A DNA stretch of 64,000 nt from an uncultured Pseudomonas sp. (GCF_946885955.1 NZ_CAMPHI010000006.1:93871-157870), one strand, 5' to 3'; shown: positions 17,361 to 28,708, counted from the first letter of the stretch. The notes: a model not told the origin generated them from the letters alone. Numbers and translations are program-made.

Positions 17361-18299
17361 TCAGCCCTCAGCTGTTTGACGCGGATTGTAACCAAGCGGA
17401 TGGGGCATGTTGCGCGCCTTGGCCAGTTCGATCTGCTTCTGCCGCTCGCGCGCGCCGGCGCGGGTCTTCTCCGGCAGCGAGTCCCAGCAATGCGGACAGC
17501 TGACCCCAGGGGTATAGAACTCGGACTGGCGGTCCGTCACGGAAATCGGCGTGCGGCAGGCATGGCACTGATCGTACTCGCCTTCGCTGAGATCGTGGCG
17601 CACCGTCACCCGGTTATCGAAGACGAAGCAGTCGCCCTGCCAGCGGGTCTGCTCCTGGGGCACTTCCTCGAGGTATTTGAGGATGCCGCCCTTGAGGTGG
17701 AACACTTCCTCGAAGCCTTCGCCGAGCATATAGCTGGAAGCCTTTTCGCAGCGAATGCCCCCAGTGCAGAACATCGCCACCTTCTTGTGCTTGGCCGGAT
17801 CGAAGTGCGCCTTGATGTAATCGGGAAACTCGCGGAACGACTTGGTCTGCGGATCGACCGCGCCTTCGAAGGTGCCGATGGCGACCTCATAGTCGTTGCG
17901 CGTATCGATCAGCAGCACCTCTGGGTCGGCGATCAGGGCGTTCCAGTCCTTGGCTTCGACATAGGTGCCGACCTGCCGGTTGGGATCGACCCCAGGCACA
18001 CCGAGGGTGACGATTTCCTTCTTCAGTTTGACCTTGGTGCGGTAGAACGGCTGTTCGGCGCAATAGGACTCTTTATGGTCGATATCGGCCAGGCGCGGGT
18101 CCAGGGCGAACCAGGCGAGCAAACCGTCGATGCCGGCACGGCTGCCGGACACGGTGCCGTTGATGCCTTCTTCGGCGAGCAACAAGGTACCTTTGATGCC
18201 GTGCTCGAGCATGGCTTGCAGCAGGGGTTCGCGCAGCGCTTGGTAATCCGTCAGGGTGACGAACTTGTACAGCGCCGCCACAACGATCTTATCGGTCAT
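17361..18299 (-). CDS. trhO: tRNA uridine(34) hydroxylase TrhO (YceA)
   Basis: TrhO hydroxylates uridine 34 of certain tRNAs as the oxygen-dependent first step of 5-(carboxy)methoxyuridine formation. The 312 residues hold an N-terminal ferredoxin-like domain ([11 protein letters not shown]) and a rhodanese domain with catalytic Cys178 in [11 protein letters not shown]-terminal cysteine pair region (CHACRTP and CPHCWDSL) may bind metal. The length is close to the family norm. It is first in the likely operon trhO, DsbA-like, ABC exporter. Confidence 0.95.
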   Translation of the reverse strand: MTDKIVVAALYKFVTLTDYQALREPLLQAMLEHGIKGTLLLAEEGINGTVSGSRAGIDGLLAWFALDPRLADIDHKESYCAEQPFYRTKVKLKKEIVTLGVPGVDPNRQVGTYVEAKDWNALIADPEVLLIDTRNDYEVAIGTFEGAVDPQTKSFREFPDYIKAHFDPAKHKKVAMFCTGGIRCEKASSYMLGEGFEEVFHLKGGILKYLEEVPQEQTRWQGDCFVFDNRVTVRHDLSEGEYDQCHACRTPISVTDRQSEFYTPGVSCPHCWDSLPEKTRAGARERQKQIELAKARNMPHPLGYNPRQTAEG

Positions 18300-18460
18300 G
18301 GGGATGTCCTTCAGTAGTCGCCCACGTAAAGGGCGGACTGGGCATTGAAAAAACGCGCCGACCAGAAGGCCGGCGGGTAGCGCAGTTTACGGTTGTTGCG
18401 GCTTGAGGTGTAGGGGCGGATTGTCTCAGCGCCCTCTCACGGGGTCGGCGGCAGGCGCCG

Positions 18461-18763
18461 TCAACCCAGGGCGCTGCCGCCCCTGCAGGTCGGCGAGGCC
18501 GGGGCCTCACCGCTTTGCGCCCACTCCTCGGGCGTGTAGGTGTGCAGCGCCAGGGCGTGTATCTGACTCATCAGCTCGCCCAGACAGGCGTAGGCCCGCT
18601 GATGGCGCTTGACCGCATTGAGCCCGGCGAACTGCGGGCTGACGATCACCGCCTTGTAATGGGTTTCCAACCCCCGGCTGTGCATATGGCTTTCATCCAG
18701 CACCTCGAGGTGCTCGGGTTGCAGGGCGGCGAATGCCGTCTGCAGTTGTGCGAGTTTCGACAT
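18461..18763 (-). CDS. bolA: BolA family protein
   Basis: The 100-residue protein has the BolA fold. DESHMHSRGLETHYKAVIVSPQF and the C-terminal HALALHTYTPEEW-x-ASPTCRGG match E. coli BolA closely, including the conserved His in the HALALHTYT stretch. BolA proteins pair with monothiol glutaredoxins to handle Fe-S clusters and also affect cell shape and biofilm genes. It begins five bases after the DUF2059 gene stop on the same strand. Confidence 0.93.
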   Translation of the reverse strand: MSKLAQLQTAFAALQPEHLEVLDESHMHSRGLETHYKAVIVSPQFAGLNAVKRHQRAYACLGELMSQIHALALHTYTPEEWAQSGEAPASPTCRGGSALG

Positions 18764-18768
18764 CGCTA

Positions 18769-19269
18769 TTACTCCGCTTGCTTGTCGCCCAGATCGGCAC
18801 TCATGTCCGCGAGCAGTTTATTCACCTCGGGCACTGCCTGCTCTAGCTTGCTCTGGGTCAAGCGAGCCGACTGCGCGGTAAGCGCCGGGACTTTCAACAG
18901 GACCTTCTGGCCCAATGGCGATTCGTAGAACGCGATCAGTTCCTTCAACTCCGCTTCGCTGAAATTGCTGGTGTAGAGCTTGACCATGTCCGGCTTGATC
19001 TTGTCCCAACCCACGGCATTGTCCAGCGCGATATTAGCCTTGGCCTGATAGCTTTCGAGCAGCGCCTGCTTGTTCTTCGGCGCATGACTCTCGGCAAAGC
19101 GCTGGGCGAACATCTGCTGCACCTGGGCGTACACCGGCACGACCAGCTTGTCGGCATGGGCCAACTGCAGGAAGCGTTCCGCATCGGCGGCATGACTGTT
19201 GCTGTCGGCCAGTACCGGCACGCTGCAGCTCAGCAGAGCAGCGGCGCACAGGCCAGTAAAACGGGACAT
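18769..19269 (-). CDS. DUF2059 exported protein
   Basis: The 166-residue protein has a signal peptide (about 1-21, ending VLA) and an all-helical DUF2059 domain with the typical YTSNFSEAELKELIAFYESPLGQK block. The function of the family is unknown; it is common in the proteobacterial periplasm. It precedes bolA by five bases and is divergent from the DUF2804 gene, leaving 256 bases for two promoters. Confidence 0.88.
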   Translation of the reverse strand: MSRFTGLCAAALLSCSVPVLADSNSHAADAERFLQLAHADKLVVPVYAQVQQMFAQRFAESHAPKNKQALLESYQAKANIALDNAVGWDKIKPDMVKLYTSNFSEAELKELIAFYESPLGQKVLLKVPALTAQSARLTQSKLEQAVPEVNKLLADMSADLGDKQAE

Positions 19270-19525
19270 TGGGAACTCCTGGGTAACGGGCTGAGTCGGT
19301 TTGACCTAGAAGCCGGGTATTTTGTGCCCTACCCCTGCAGTACTCAAGCAGGCATTACCGTGCACGAGATCACATTTCGTCTGACTACTGGCGCACTGCT
19401 CGCCAAAAGAACAAAATGCCAGCACTTGTCCTACTCTATCGGTGTGGTCAAGCTCCCAGGCGTATCTATCGATTTCCGCACCTGCATGTCGACCAGACAA
19501 CACAGCACACACATGGACGTGTCCG

Positions 19526-20536
19526 ATGACTAGTTTCCCCTACCCCCAGCAGGGCCTGCCCATTGCGCTCTGCACTGCCGAAGGCGCACTCAACCCCGAC
19601 GCCATCGGCTGGTCCAACCGACCCCGGGTGCATTGCACCATGCCCGGACACTGGGGACGCCGCAAACGCTGGAACCACTGGTGCATCGTCACCCCGCACT
19701 GGATGCTTTCGCTGACCCAGGCCGACGTCGACTACGTGGGCTTCGGCGCCATTTATTTCCTCGACCTGCAGACCGGCGAGTCGGTCACCCATAACCAATC
19801 GCGCCTGTTCGCTCGCGGCTGTGAGCTACCGGAATCGCCCCAACACAGCCACGGCTTCGATCACCCGCGCCTGCAGCTGCGTATCGCCGAACATCCGGGC
19901 CGCGCGCGCCTGACCGTATCGGTGCCGGCAATTGGCGGTGAGATCATGCAGATTGCCCTGGATATCCAACGTCCGCTGCATATGGATTCGGTCAACCTGG
20001 TCGCGCCACTCGATGAACATGGCTTTCATGCCACCTGCCGGCAAGTGGGCCTGCCGGTCAGCGGTACCGTGCAATGGGCCGATCGACACTACAGCTGCAA
20101 TGCCGGCCAGAGTTTCGCCTCGCTGGATTTCGGCCGCGGCGTCTGGCCGCTACACAGTCATTGGATACGTGCCGCCTTCGCCGCGCCCGGCGGTATCGCC
20201 GGCAACTTCGGTTCGGGCTGGACCGATCACAGCGGCCTCTCGGAAAACGCCCTGTGGTTCGGCGGCGAGCTGCAGCACATGGAACAGCCCGTGATAATCG
20301 AACAGAACGGGCACGATTCCATGACCCCTTGGCGCCTGAATACGGCCAACGACCAGGTCGACCTGACCTTTACCCCCCGCCAGAAACACACCATGTGTCC
20401 CAAATTCGGCCCGCTCTACGCGAGCCGGCAGCAATGGTTCGGTTACTTCTCAGGGGTACTGCGCGGCCCCAGAGGTGAGCGCGTACCGGTCGATTCGGCG
20501 CTTGGCTGGGCCGGCAGGAACGAGGCGCGCTGGTAA
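19526..20536 (+). CDS. DUF2804 domain protein
   Basis: The 336-residue protein matches the DUF2804 family. It has an N-terminal [22 protein letters not shown] block, a DxGRGVWPxHxxW motif in the middle and [18 protein letters not shown] near the end. The structure predicted for the family is lipocalin-like beta barrels (AttH/hydroxyneurosporene-synthase type), but no activity is established. The ATG at 19526 starts the [14 protein letters not shown]-terminus; an upstream frame of 28 codons is less likely coding. It stands alone before fumC. Confidence 0.8.
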   Translation: MTSFPYPQQGLPIALCTAEGALNPDAIGWSNRPRVHCTMPGHWGRRKRWNHWCIVTPHWMLSLTQADVDYVGFGAIYFLDLQTGESVTHNQSRLFARGCELPESPQHSHGFDHPRLQLRIAEHPGRARLTVSVPAIGGEIMQIALDIQRPLHMDSVNLVAPLDEHGFHATCRQVGLPVSGTVQWADRHYSCNAGQSFASLDFGRGVWPLHSHWIRAAFAAPGGIAGNFGSGWTDHSGLSENALWFGGELQHMEQPVIIEQNGHDSMTPWRLNTANDQVDLTFTPRQKHTMCPKFGPLYASRQQWFGYFSGVLRGPRGERVPVDSALGWAGRNEARW

Positions 20537-20652
20537 TCGACCCATGCCCCGGATCGCCGGAAAACGCCAACAACAGACAAACACTCGCGGCCATTGAACC
20601 AGTGAGCGCCCGCAACAGCCTAAACTGTCGCAAACGCACCAGGAGAAAACGC

Positions 20653-22038
<1,386 letters not shown>

Positions 22039-22040
22039 CC

Positions 22041-22658
22041 ATGACCGAGGCGAAAAGCGGCGCGACGCCGATCGAAGGCGATGGCAAACGCATCCTGATG
22101 ATTCTCGGCACGCCGAAGACCGCCAGCTTGTGTGACGCGCTCGGTGAAGCCTACGCACAGGGCGCCCGCAACAAGGGCCATGTGGTACGCCAACTGAAAC
22201 TCGGCGAGATGAGCTTCGACCCGATCCTGCATGGCGGCTACGAGCACAGCCAGATCCTCGAACCCGACCTGCTCGAAGCCCAGCGGCAAATCCACTGGGC
22301 CGAGCACCTGGTCTTCGTCTATCCGGTCTGGTGGGGCGGCATTCCCGCCTTGCTCAAGGGCTTCTTCGACCGCACCTTTCTGCCCGGCTTCGCCTTCAAA
22401 TACCGCAACCGCTCGCAACTCTGGGACAAACTGCTGAGCGGACGCACGGCCGATTTGTTGGTGACCATGGACACGCCGCCCTGGTACTTCCGCTGGATCT
22501 ACGGCGCCCCGGCCCACCGCCAAATGATCCGCACCATCCTCGGTTTCAGCGGCATCAAAACCCGCCGCCTCAGCGAATTCGCCCCGGTGCGCCCCTCCTC
22601 CGAGGCGCAACGGCAGAACTGGCTACGCCGTGCGGAAAGCCTCGGCAGTCGGGCTTGA
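22041..22658 (+). CDS. Flavodoxin-fold NAD(P)H dehydrogenase (quinone) family protein
   Basis: The 205-residue protein belongs to the Flavodoxin_2 (NQO1/MdaB-like) family. The FMN/FAD site is seen as ILGTPKTASLCDAL near the start, and VYPVWWGGIPALLKGFFDRTFLPGFAF is the family core. It probably reduces quinones by two electrons and limits oxidative damage. It begins two bases after fumC, so the two are almost certainly one transcript. Confidence 0.88.
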   Translation: MTEAKSGATPIEGDGKRILMILGTPKTASLCDALGEAYAQGARNKGHVVRQLKLGEMSFDPILHGGYEHSQILEPDLLEAQRQIHWAEHLVFVYPVWWGGIPALLKGFFDRTFLPGFAFKYRNRSQLWDKLLSGRTADLLVTMDTPPWYFRWIYGAPAHRQMIRTILGFSGIKTRRLSEFAPVRPSSEAQRQNWLRRAESLGSRA

Positions 22659-22706
22659 GCGCTAGGTACGAGCGGGATCGACACCCGGCTGCCGATAACT
22701 CTTGCT

Positions 22707-22730
22707 GTAGGAGCCAGCTTGCTGGCGCTC
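22707..22730. repeat. Pseudomonas REP-type sequence
   Basis: GTAGGAGCCAGCTTGCTGGC is a short hairpin of the 'GTGGGAGC...GCTCGC' type common in Pseudomonas intergenic regions. It lies between the quinone reductase-like gene and the convergent moeA and may stabilise transcript ends. Confidence 0.65.
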
Positions 22731-22733
22731 CCT

Positions 22734-23948
22734 CTACCCCAACACCTCACTCAAGGGGATAAAACGCACCGAGTCGCCGATCGCCAGCGTCGTGCCTTCA
22801 AGCACCTCGGCAAACCCCTCGGCCCAGGCCGCACTACGCAATACGCCAGAACTCTGATTGGGATAAGGCAGCACCCGGCCATTCTCCAAACGCGCGCGCA
22901 GGTATTCGCGACGCTTGCCCGGTTTATCCCAGACAAACCCCGCCGGCACACTGAAGCCCAAAGGCTCGACCCGCTGCACACCGAGGCGGCGCAACAAATA
23001 GGGCCGCGCCAGCAAGGCAAAGGTCACTAGGGTGGATGCCGGATTGCCCGGCAAACCGATTACCGGCACGCCGCGAAAATGTCCGCAGGTCAGCGGCTTG
23101 CCGGGCTTGATCGCCAGTTTCCAGAGCGCCAGCTCGCCTTCTTCGCGCAACGCCAGGCCGAGGAAATCCGCCTCGCCCACCGACACCCCGCCGGTGGACA
23201 GAATCAAGTCGACATCGCCCAGCGCCGCCAGCGCCGCGCGGGTCTGCTCCAGATCATCGACGAGGATGCCGGCATCCACCACCGCGCAGCCGAGGCGCTG
23301 CAGCCAGTTGATCAACACAATGCGGTTACTGTTGTAGATTTGCCCCGGCCCGAGAGTGCGGCCGGGTTCGACCAACTCGTCGCCGGTGGACAATACCGCC
23401 ACGCGCATACGTCGGCGCACCGGCAACTCGGCAAACCCGAGCGAAGCGGCCAAACCCAGTTCGATCGGCCCCAGGCGTGTTCCCGCAGGCAAGACCTCAT
23501 CGCCGATGCGGGTTTCCTGGCCCTGGGCGCGCACGTTCTGACCCAGCCGCAAGGGTTCGCTGAAACTGATCCGGCCATCGTCGTCGAGTACGGCGTTTTC
23601 CTGCATCTCCACCGTATCGGCGCCTGGCGGCATGGGCGCGCCGGTGAAAATCCGCGCACAACTGCCCGCCTGCAACGGCTCGGGCGCGCTGCCCGCCTGG
23701 ATCCGCTGGCTCACCGGTAGCGGCTCGCCGGTCCAGTCGGCCAAGCGCAAGGCGTAGCCATCCATCGCACTGTTAGGCCACGGCGGCAAATCCAGCCCGG
23801 CGATCAGCGGCTCGGCCAGTACCCGGCCGGCGGCTTCGCCCAGGGCGATCCGCTGCGTCTCAAGAATCGGTGTTGCCTCGGCCATCGCCAGCAAGCGCTG
23901 CAATGCCACCTCGACCGGCATCAGGCCGGGTTGATCGCAGCTGCTCAT
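22734..23948 (-). CDS. moeA: Molybdopterin molybdenumtransferase MoeA
   Basis: MoeA inserts molybdate into adenylyl-molybdopterin, the last step of basic molybdenum cofactor synthesis. The 404 residues include the family stretches [30 protein letters not shown] and [12 protein letters not shown]. The [12 protein letters not shown] segment is also intact. The start at 23948 overlaps the moaB stop as ATGA; the longer open frame upstream lies inside moaB and is not coding. Many pseudomonads have a second moeA elsewhere. Confidence 0.95.
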   Translation of the reverse strand: MSSCDQPGLMPVEVALQRLLAMAEATPILETQRIALGEAAGRVLAEPLIAGLDLPPWPNSAMDGYALRLADWTGEPLPVSQRIQAGSAPEPLQAGSCARIFTGAPMPPGADTVEMQENAVLDDDGRISFSEPLRLGQNVRAQGQETRIGDEVLPAGTRLGPIELGLAASLGFAELPVRRRMRVAVLSTGDELVEPGRTLGPGQIYNSNRIVLINWLQRLGCAVVDAGILVDDLEQTRAALAALGDVDLILSTGGVSVGEADFLGLALREEGELALWKLAIKPGKPLTCGHFRGVPVIGLPGNPASTLVTFALLARPYLLRRLGVQRVEPLGFSVPAGFVWDKPGKRREYLRARLENGRVLPYPNQSSGVLRSAAWAEGFAEVLEGTTLAIGDSVRFIPLSEVLG

Positions 23949-24484
23949 CCACGGCTCTCGCAAGCCGGGGCCTGCTTCAGGTGGGCGACGAAATTGCAGG
24001 GCCTGTGGCGTGCGTCCAACTGTTCGGCAAGGATGCCATCCCACGCGGTGCGACAGGCATTGGTCGAGCCCGGCAGGCAGCACACCAGGGTGCCGTTGGC
24101 CAAACCGGCCAGCGCGCGCGATTGCACGGTGGAAGTGCCGATGTCGGCGACGGAAATCTGCCGGAACAGCTCGCCGAAACCATCCACCTGTTTATCCAGC
24201 AAACAGCTCACCGCCTCGGGCGTGCTGTCGCGCCCGGTGAACCCGGTACCGCCGGTAATCAGCACGACCTGCACCTCGTCCTCGGCAATCCAGGTGGCGA
24301 CCTGGGCGCGAATTTTGTACAGGTCATCCTTGAGCAATACCCGCGCCGCCAGGGTGTGCCCGGCCGCCTGCAGGCGGTCGACGAACAACTGGCCGGAGGT
24401 ATCGGTTTCCCGGGTGCGGGTATCGCTGACGGTCAGCACGGCGATGTTGAGCGGCACAAAGGGCGCATCGGCCTTATGCGTCAT
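23945..24484 (-). CDS. moaB: Molybdopterin adenylyltransferase-type MoaB
   Basis: The 179-residue MoaB/MogA-fold protein binds molybdopterin and, in many bacteria, adenylates it before metal insertion. Diagnostic stretches are [15 protein letters not shown], the [14 protein letters not shown] motif and [18 protein letters not shown]. It overlaps moeA (ATGA) downstream and is divergent from mobA, with 72 bases between, so the three cofactor genes share one control region. Confidence 0.94.
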   Translation of the reverse strand: MTHKADAPFVPLNIAVLTVSDTRTRETDTSGQLFVDRLQAAGHTLAARVLLKDDLYKIRAQVATWIAEDEVQVVLITGGTGFTGRDSTPEAVSCLLDKQVDGFGELFRQISVADIGTSTVQSRALAGLANGTLVCCLPGSTNACRTAWDGILAEQLDARHRPCNFVAHLKQAPACESRG

Positions 24485-24556
24485 AAAAAGGCTTCCTGTT
24501 GTCCTGAAGAATGCCCGGTGTTATATCACAGCCCTCCCCTTTTTCGAGGCTCCAGC

Positions 24557-25138
24557 ATGCCATCCGTCAGCACCGCAACGCCCTGCTCCGTCCTGCTCCT
24601 GGCCGGCGGTCGCGGGCAACGTATGGGCGGACACGACAAAGGTCTGCTCGACTGGCGCGGTCGCCCGCTGATCGCCTGGGTGCATGATCTGGTGCGACCG
24701 CTTACCGATGATCTGATCGTTTCCTGCAATCGCAACCAGGAACGCTACGCCGCCTTTGCCGACCACCTGGTCAGCGACGAGCAAAGCGACTTCCCCGGCC
24801 CGCTGGCCGGCATCCGCACCGGTCTGCACGCCGCCCGGCACAGCCAACTGTTGGTATTGCCATGCGACGCGCCCTTGCTCGACCGTGCCCTGCTCGATGA
24901 GCTATTGAGCCAGGCCGGCAACCACCCGGTGATGGTGCGCCAGGGCGAATATTGGGAGCCGCTGTTCAGCCTGATCCCGACCGCCCTCGGCGCCGACCTC
25001 GAACGTGCCTGGCTGGCCGGCGAGCGCAGCCCGCAACATTGGCTGCGCCAATTCGAGCCACGCGCGCTGCAATGCCCGGAGGGCGACTTGCGCCTGGCCA
25101 ATTTCAATACTCCGGACCTTCTAGAAGGTCCTGCATGA
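24557..25138 (+). CDS. mobA: Molybdenum cofactor guanylyltransferase MobA
   Basis: MobA links GMP to molybdopterin to give the guanine dinucleotide form used by DMSO-reductase-type enzymes. The 193 residues carry the nucleotidyltransferase signature [19 protein letters not shown] and the [12 protein letters not shown] and PCDAPLLD motifs. The ATG at 24557 is chosen because the signature begins ten residues later; a longer frame upstream overlaps moaB on the other strand and is not credible. It is divergent from moaB-moeA. Confidence 0.94.
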   Translation: MPSVSTATPCSVLLLAGGRGQRMGGHDKGLLDWRGRPLIAWVHDLVRPLTDDLIVSCNRNQERYAAFADHLVSDEQSDFPGPLAGIRTGLHAARHSQLLVLPCDAPLLDRALLDELLSQAGNHPVMVRQGEYWEPLFSLIPTALGADLERAWLAGERSPQHWLRQFEPRALQCPEGDLRLANFNTPDLLEGPA

Positions 25139-25225
25139 ACTTAGACGTTAAACGACCGTCGGATGCCATAAGCGCTTTACCCCAACACAACGCTGAGTGC
25201 GTTCAATCAACCACGGAGATACAGC

Positions 25226-25447
25226 ATGATTAATCGGACCCTTGCTGCCCTTTTGCTCGCAGTAGGCCTGGCCTCTCTCACGGCCTGTGCATCGCCGACT
25301 TTGATCACCCTGAACGATGGCCGTGAAATCCAGGCGGTGGACGAACCCGATTACGATGAAGAGTCGGGGTTCTATGAGTTCGAGCAACTCGACGGCACCC
25401 GCGCCAAGGTCAACAAAGATCAGGTGCGCACCGTCAAGGAGTTGTAA
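25226..25447 (+). CDS. YgdI/YgdR-like small lipoprotein
   Basis: The 73-residue lipoprotein precursor has a signal peptide with lipobox LTAC (Cys21) and one small SH3-like DUF903 domain (ITLNDGREIQAVDEPDYDEESGFYEFEQLDG). Such proteins sit in the inner leaflet of the outer membrane; their role is unknown. GGAG lies nine bases before the ATG. It has its own promoter space after mobA and a clear terminator. Confidence 0.9.
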   Translation: MINRTLAALLLAVGLASLTACASPTLITLNDGREIQAVDEPDYDEESGFYEFEQLDGTRAKVNKDQVRTVKEL

Positions 25448-25504
25448 CTGCATCAGGGCGCCAGCCTTGTGGAACGGTACCGGTAGCCGCCTGATGCGTA
25501 CCAG

Positions 25505-25538
25505 CCCGGCAGTAACAGTCACTATGCCGGGCGTTTTA
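25505..25538 (+). terminator. Terminator after the small lipoprotein gene
   Basis: An 8-bp perfect stem GCCCGGCA/TGCCGGGC with a 13-base loop is followed by GTTTT. Confidence 0.8.
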
Positions 25539-25565
25539 GATCGCCAAAAAATTTAAGCTAACCCC

Positions 25566-25593
25566 TTGTGCCGCAAAACTTTTTGAGTACAAT
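25566..25593 (+). promoter_or_regulatory. Promoter of the tRNA-Pro gene
   Basis: TTGTGC (25566-25571) and TACAAT (25588-25593) are 16 bases apart. The -10 box ends 11 bases before the mature tRNA 5' end, as expected for a strong sigma-70 tRNA promoter. Confidence 0.6.
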
Positions 25594-25604
25594 CTCGGCC
25601 TATT

Positions 25605-25681
25605 CGGAGTGTAGCGCAGCTTGGTAGCGCGTCTCGTTCGGGACGAGAAGGTCGCAGGTTCGAATCCTGTCTCTCCGACCA
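25605..25681 (+). tRNA. tRNA-Pro (anticodon CGG)
   Basis: A 77-base cloverleaf. The acceptor stem CGGAGTG pairs with CTCTCCG (one U-U mismatch). The D arm is GCGC-AGCTTGGTA-GCGC, and the anticodon arm TCTCG-TTCGGGA-CGAGA gives anticodon CGG. The T arm CAGG-TTCGAAT-CCTG and the encoded CCA end are intact. It reads proline codon CCG. Confidence 0.97.
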
Positions 25682-25727
25682 AATCCCGGTTTTAGCGCAC
25701 TTGCTACACGCGTAAAAAAACCACAAG

Positions 25728-25753
25728 AAGCCCGCCTCACCGCGGGCTTTTTT
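25728..25753 (+). terminator. Terminator after tRNA-Pro
   Basis: The stem AGCCCGC/GCGGGCT is followed by a run of six T. Confidence 0.85.
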
Positions 25754-25807
25754 GTGCGCGATGGTTTTATCCCCGCACGCGCCGCCGAAGTACTTTTTCG
25801 CAGGCAA

Positions 25808-25832
25808 CAAAAAACCCGCCGAAGCGGGTTTC
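25808..25832. terminator. Second terminator-like hairpin between tRNA-Pro and the next gene
   Basis: AAAACCCGC-CGAA-GCGGGTTT with A- and T-rich sides; it could serve the leftward gene at 26041. The rest of 25754-26040 shows nothing coding that I can support. Confidence 0.65.
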
Positions 25833-26040
25833 TTCCTGACCATCCAACATCCTGTCGGCAGCCTCCTGGCTATGGTCGATCATCCTTGATCCTGAGCGCG
25901 TCCTGCGCTGCAGTGGATGGGTGTAGATTACGCATCCGGCTCGGGCGGCAAAATAGCTAAAGTCGCCGACCTCTGTAGGACATTCGCTATAGGTGGAGCA
26001 GATCGCCATTTTCAGATCCTGGCCTGCCCCCTTCCCTTCT

Positions 26041-26538
26041 CTAAGCGCGAGCGCCTGAAGTGCCGCGAGCGTTTTTCTTCTGCAGGATCATCGACGCTTC
26101 GTTGTAGGCAGCCTGGAAGGTCTCGCCACCGAGCCATTCCACTGCGGTGTCTTCGTCCTCACCGTGGAAGATCCAGCGATAGGTGATCAGCAGGCCCATC
26201 ATGAAGTCGGTCGCGGAGTCTTCCGCTTCCTCGGCGATCACCAGCTCCAACACCGGGTATTGGAGGAACACCAAGCACATGGCCAGCAGGCTGATGTCTT
26301 CACCGATTTTCATCGTCTGGAACAGGTCGTCGAAGTCCGCCGGGTCGAAACCGTTCTCTTCGATATCCTGGAAATCGAAGGTGCTCAGGTCGATTTCAAC
26401 ATCATCGAACGGCTCGTTGATCAGCGGATTGGCCAGCAGCGGATGTACGACACTGACTTTGGACTTACCCGAACGGTTCTGCTTGGCCTTGGCTTTGGCC
26501 CGCCGGGCGCGTTTTTGCTGTTTATCTGGGGAGGCCAT
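26041..26538 (-). CDS. Conserved hypothetical protein
   Basis: I recognise this only as a conserved Pseudomonas protein of unknown function. The 165 residues have a Lys/Arg/Gln-rich N-terminus (KQQKRARRAKAKAKQNR). A mid region rich in Asp/Glu/Phe (about 40-75, FDFQDIEENGFDPADFDDLF) and a helical C-terminal half (MCLVFLQYPVLELVIAEEA) follow. No signal peptide. The ATG at 26538 has AAGGAG about nine bases upstream; an ATG ten codons earlier lacks one. It is the last core-looking gene before the accessory island. Confidence 0.75.
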   Translation of the reverse strand: MASPDKQQKRARRAKAKAKQNRSGKSKVSVVHPLLANPLINEPFDDVEIDLSTFDFQDIEENGFDPADFDDLFQTMKIGEDISLLAMCLVFLQYPVLELVIAEEAEDSATDFMMGLLITYRWIFHGEDEDTAVEWLGGETFQAAYNEASMILQKKNARGTSGARA

Positions 26539-26680
26539 AGAGGCGAGCTCCTTGTCCGGTGTAGCCATATTTATGGCACGGGATTATCAGGCGTCTATTG
26601 TATTCAGTCTTGGCTGGCTTGGTTGGGTCGGAGGCCAGAGGGGGAATTTTTTTCTGCTCTGAAGGTTAGCTTTCGGCCGA

Positions 26681-26835
26681 GGCTGTGTAAAAACGTTTTC
26701 GAGCCGGCTTGATGGTCTGAGCCGGAACAAAAATCGCGTTCCTACGCAAATTTCAGGTCTGCCGACTGACCAAGCAGCTGCAGATTTTAAGTAGCAACGC
26801 AGACTTCAAAACGGAGCCTGCGTTTTTACACAGCC
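26681..26835. mobile_element. MITE-like element with 15-bp terminal inverted repeats
   Basis: The 155-base element is bounded by GGCTGTGTAAAAACG and its exact complement CGTTTTTACACAGCC. It has no coding capacity. The ends look like insertion-sequence termini, so it may be a non-autonomous derivative. No clear target duplication is visible. The remaining bases of 26539-27025 hold the probable promoter of the next gene. Confidence 0.7.
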
Positions 26836-27025
26836 AGGACCAGAAGCGGACGTTTAGATATGGAAAAATTAATCCGTATCCTTTTCGTAGCTTAGGGAAT
26901 GGGTTAGTACCAGATGCTTGAGCGGTGCGCTGACAGCGCTTGCTCATTGGCATGCGGAGTTTCTAAGGTAGAGGCTGACATTGGCGCCCCTGTTCTTTCA
27001 GGTTCACTTTTAAAAGGAGTTTTTC

Positions 27026-28561
27026 GTGTCGACCACCGAAGCCACACCCAGCGCTGAGGAACTTGCTGCACTGGAAGCGTTATTCGCAGAGATGGCTGGC
27101 TACTTCAGCGAAAGCGGCGAGCGGCGCCGGTTTATGCACGCGGCTAACGGCCTATCTGAAAGCGATCTTTATCTCTTGCAGGCAGTGCTGGGCGGCAAGC
27201 TCAAACTCGAAGCTGCTCGGGCGGGGGCAGCTTCGGCGCAAAGCCCGCTGCGTATTGCCAACGCACTGCTGGAATTGGAAACCACGGTCAAGAAAAGTAA
27301 AGATCGGGTACTGCTGGATTTCATCTTTGCGTTACTGCAATCGAAGAAGGTTGCCAAAGGTTTAAGCCGTGTGTGGTTTTTTCCCTGGGAGTTGGCGCTG
27401 ATCCTGAATAAAAATCTGACGGCCGAACATGTCCGGTTTATTTGGCTGAGCAAGAAGGAGGATTACGCCAAGGAACTGGTGCCTAGCTCCGCACGGGTGT
27501 TGGTGAAACATCCCAATTGTCCGCCGGATGTGCTCGAAGAATTATTGCCCTGCGACGATGCCATGCTGCGCAAAAGTATTGCGATGCATCAAAACACTTC
27601 CGCGGAAATCACCCGTTTCTTTCTCAATAGTCAGCGCAAGCCTGAGCGGTTGAGTCTGGCGTTGTCGCGTTATGCCAGTAGCGATGTGCTGCTCAGTTTG
27701 CTGGAAGACAAATACGACGAGATAAGCCGGGCGGCGAAAAAGAACCTGGCCAAACGCTTCCCAACCCAGGAGGTTACCGCCGCCGTAAAGACTGCCATCG
27801 CAAGTAATATTGCCAAGCCCTTCGTCAAACCGGTAGCGCCTAAGGCCCCGTTCAACCCGTGGGAAGCGGCCCGGGCCAGTAACGAAAGCATTCTTGCGAT
27901 GGAGAGCGGCCAGCGCAAACGGGTGGCAGACGCGACCTCCGACCCGGAGCTGTTGCGTTTGTTGGCGATGGATAGCAGTAAAGCCGTGCGCAGAGCTGTA
28001 GCCAAAAAAGCGTTGGCCGGGTTGGATGTGCTGACGGTATTGGCGAAAGATCCGGACACCGAAACGTCGAACAGTGCGCTGAGAGCGATTTCCAGAATAT
28101 CCCCAGGCGTTATCGCTGAGGACATATTGAGTGTCGAGGCCATCAATGCAGCGTATCGGGAGATCGCTTTGCACGTGGCGCAGAACAGCCGAAAACCGTA
28201 CTACGACGAGCATTTCAGCGCGCAGGAAAAATTGCGTTTTTCCCAAGCGCTGCTGGTTGCCGAGCACACCAACAACCCGATGATTCAACTTATGCTGGTC
28301 AAGGACCTAGAAACGATTCCCCCGACCAGCACCGTGCGCTGGGATTTGCTCTCGGCTGTTTCGGCCAATAGGCATTTGAGTGAGGCAGTCTGTAGGAAGA
28401 TCGTGGTCGTTCTTGAATTCGGCGCGTGGGGGCCTATAGAGCGTTGCAACAGTTCTGCGTTGTTGCGGGAGTTTCTCGAACCGGGATCCGTCAAACCGCA
28501 TTATCACTCAACTATTGAAGCGCGGTTAGCTGTATTGATGGCCAAGGATTCGATCGGGTAG
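27026..28561 (+). CDS. HEAT/LRV-like alpha-helical repeat protein
   Basis: The 511-residue protein has no signal peptide or membrane segment. From about residue 145 it shows repeating helical pairs of the leucine-rich-variant/HEAT type, with units such as LVKHPNCPPDVLEELLPCDD and VADATSDPELLRLLAMDSS, VRRAVAKKAL and VLTVLAKDPDTETSNSALRAIS. Such solenoids usually bind proteins. The start is GTG with AAAAGGAG seven bases upstream. It is the first of three large repeat-protein genes pointing right in the island. I cannot assign a function; immunity, defence or scaffold roles are all possible. Confidence 0.8.
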   Translation: MSTTEATPSAEELAALEALFAEMAGYFSESGERRRFMHAANGLSESDLYLLQAVLGGKLKLEAARAGAASAQSPLRIANALLELETTVKKSKDRVLLDFIFALLQSKKVAKGLSRVWFFPWELALILNKNLTAEHVRFIWLSKKEDYAKELVPSSARVLVKHPNCPPDVLEELLPCDDAMLRKSIAMHQNTSAEITRFFLNSQRKPERLSLALSRYASSDVLLSLLEDKYDEISRAAKKNLAKRFPTQEVTAAVKTAIASNIAKPFVKPVAPKAPFNPWEAARASNESILAMESGQRKRVADATSDPELLRLLAMDSSKAVRRAVAKKALAGLDVLTVLAKDPDTETSNSALRAISRISPGVIAEDILSVEAINAAYREIALHVAQNSRKPYYDEHFSAQEKLRFSQALLVAEHTNNPMIQLMLVKDLETIPPTSTVRWDLLSAVSANRHLSEAVCRKIVVVLEFGAWGPIERCNSSALLREFLEPGSVKPHYHSTIEARLAVLMAKDSIG

Positions 28562-28609
28562 GCGAAAATGCACAGGTTTCTGGGCCAAAAGGGAATAGAT
28601 TCTCCTATT

Positions 28610-28708
28610 CCAAACGTCCGATTTTGGCCGACTCTGGCCTATTGCTACCGGCAACTCCCGGCCAGAAACCGACTTTTTCAACACAATAGGCCATAAGCGG
28701 ACGTTTGG
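28610..28708. repeat. Inverted repeat element, GTCCGCT-TTGGCC type
   Basis: The 99-base element has arms CCAAACGTCCGATTTTGGCC and GGCCATAAGCGGACGTTTGG, with a GACTTTTTCAACA segment inside the right arm. Related copies are at 31575-31780 and 34566-34622. The rest of 28562-28959 shows no gene. Confidence 0.65.

Noticed and set aside
25767..26009. Possible small gene between tRNA-Pro and the hypothetical gene
   Set aside because: The frame spans a terminator hairpin, has no good ribosome binding site and no family likeness.
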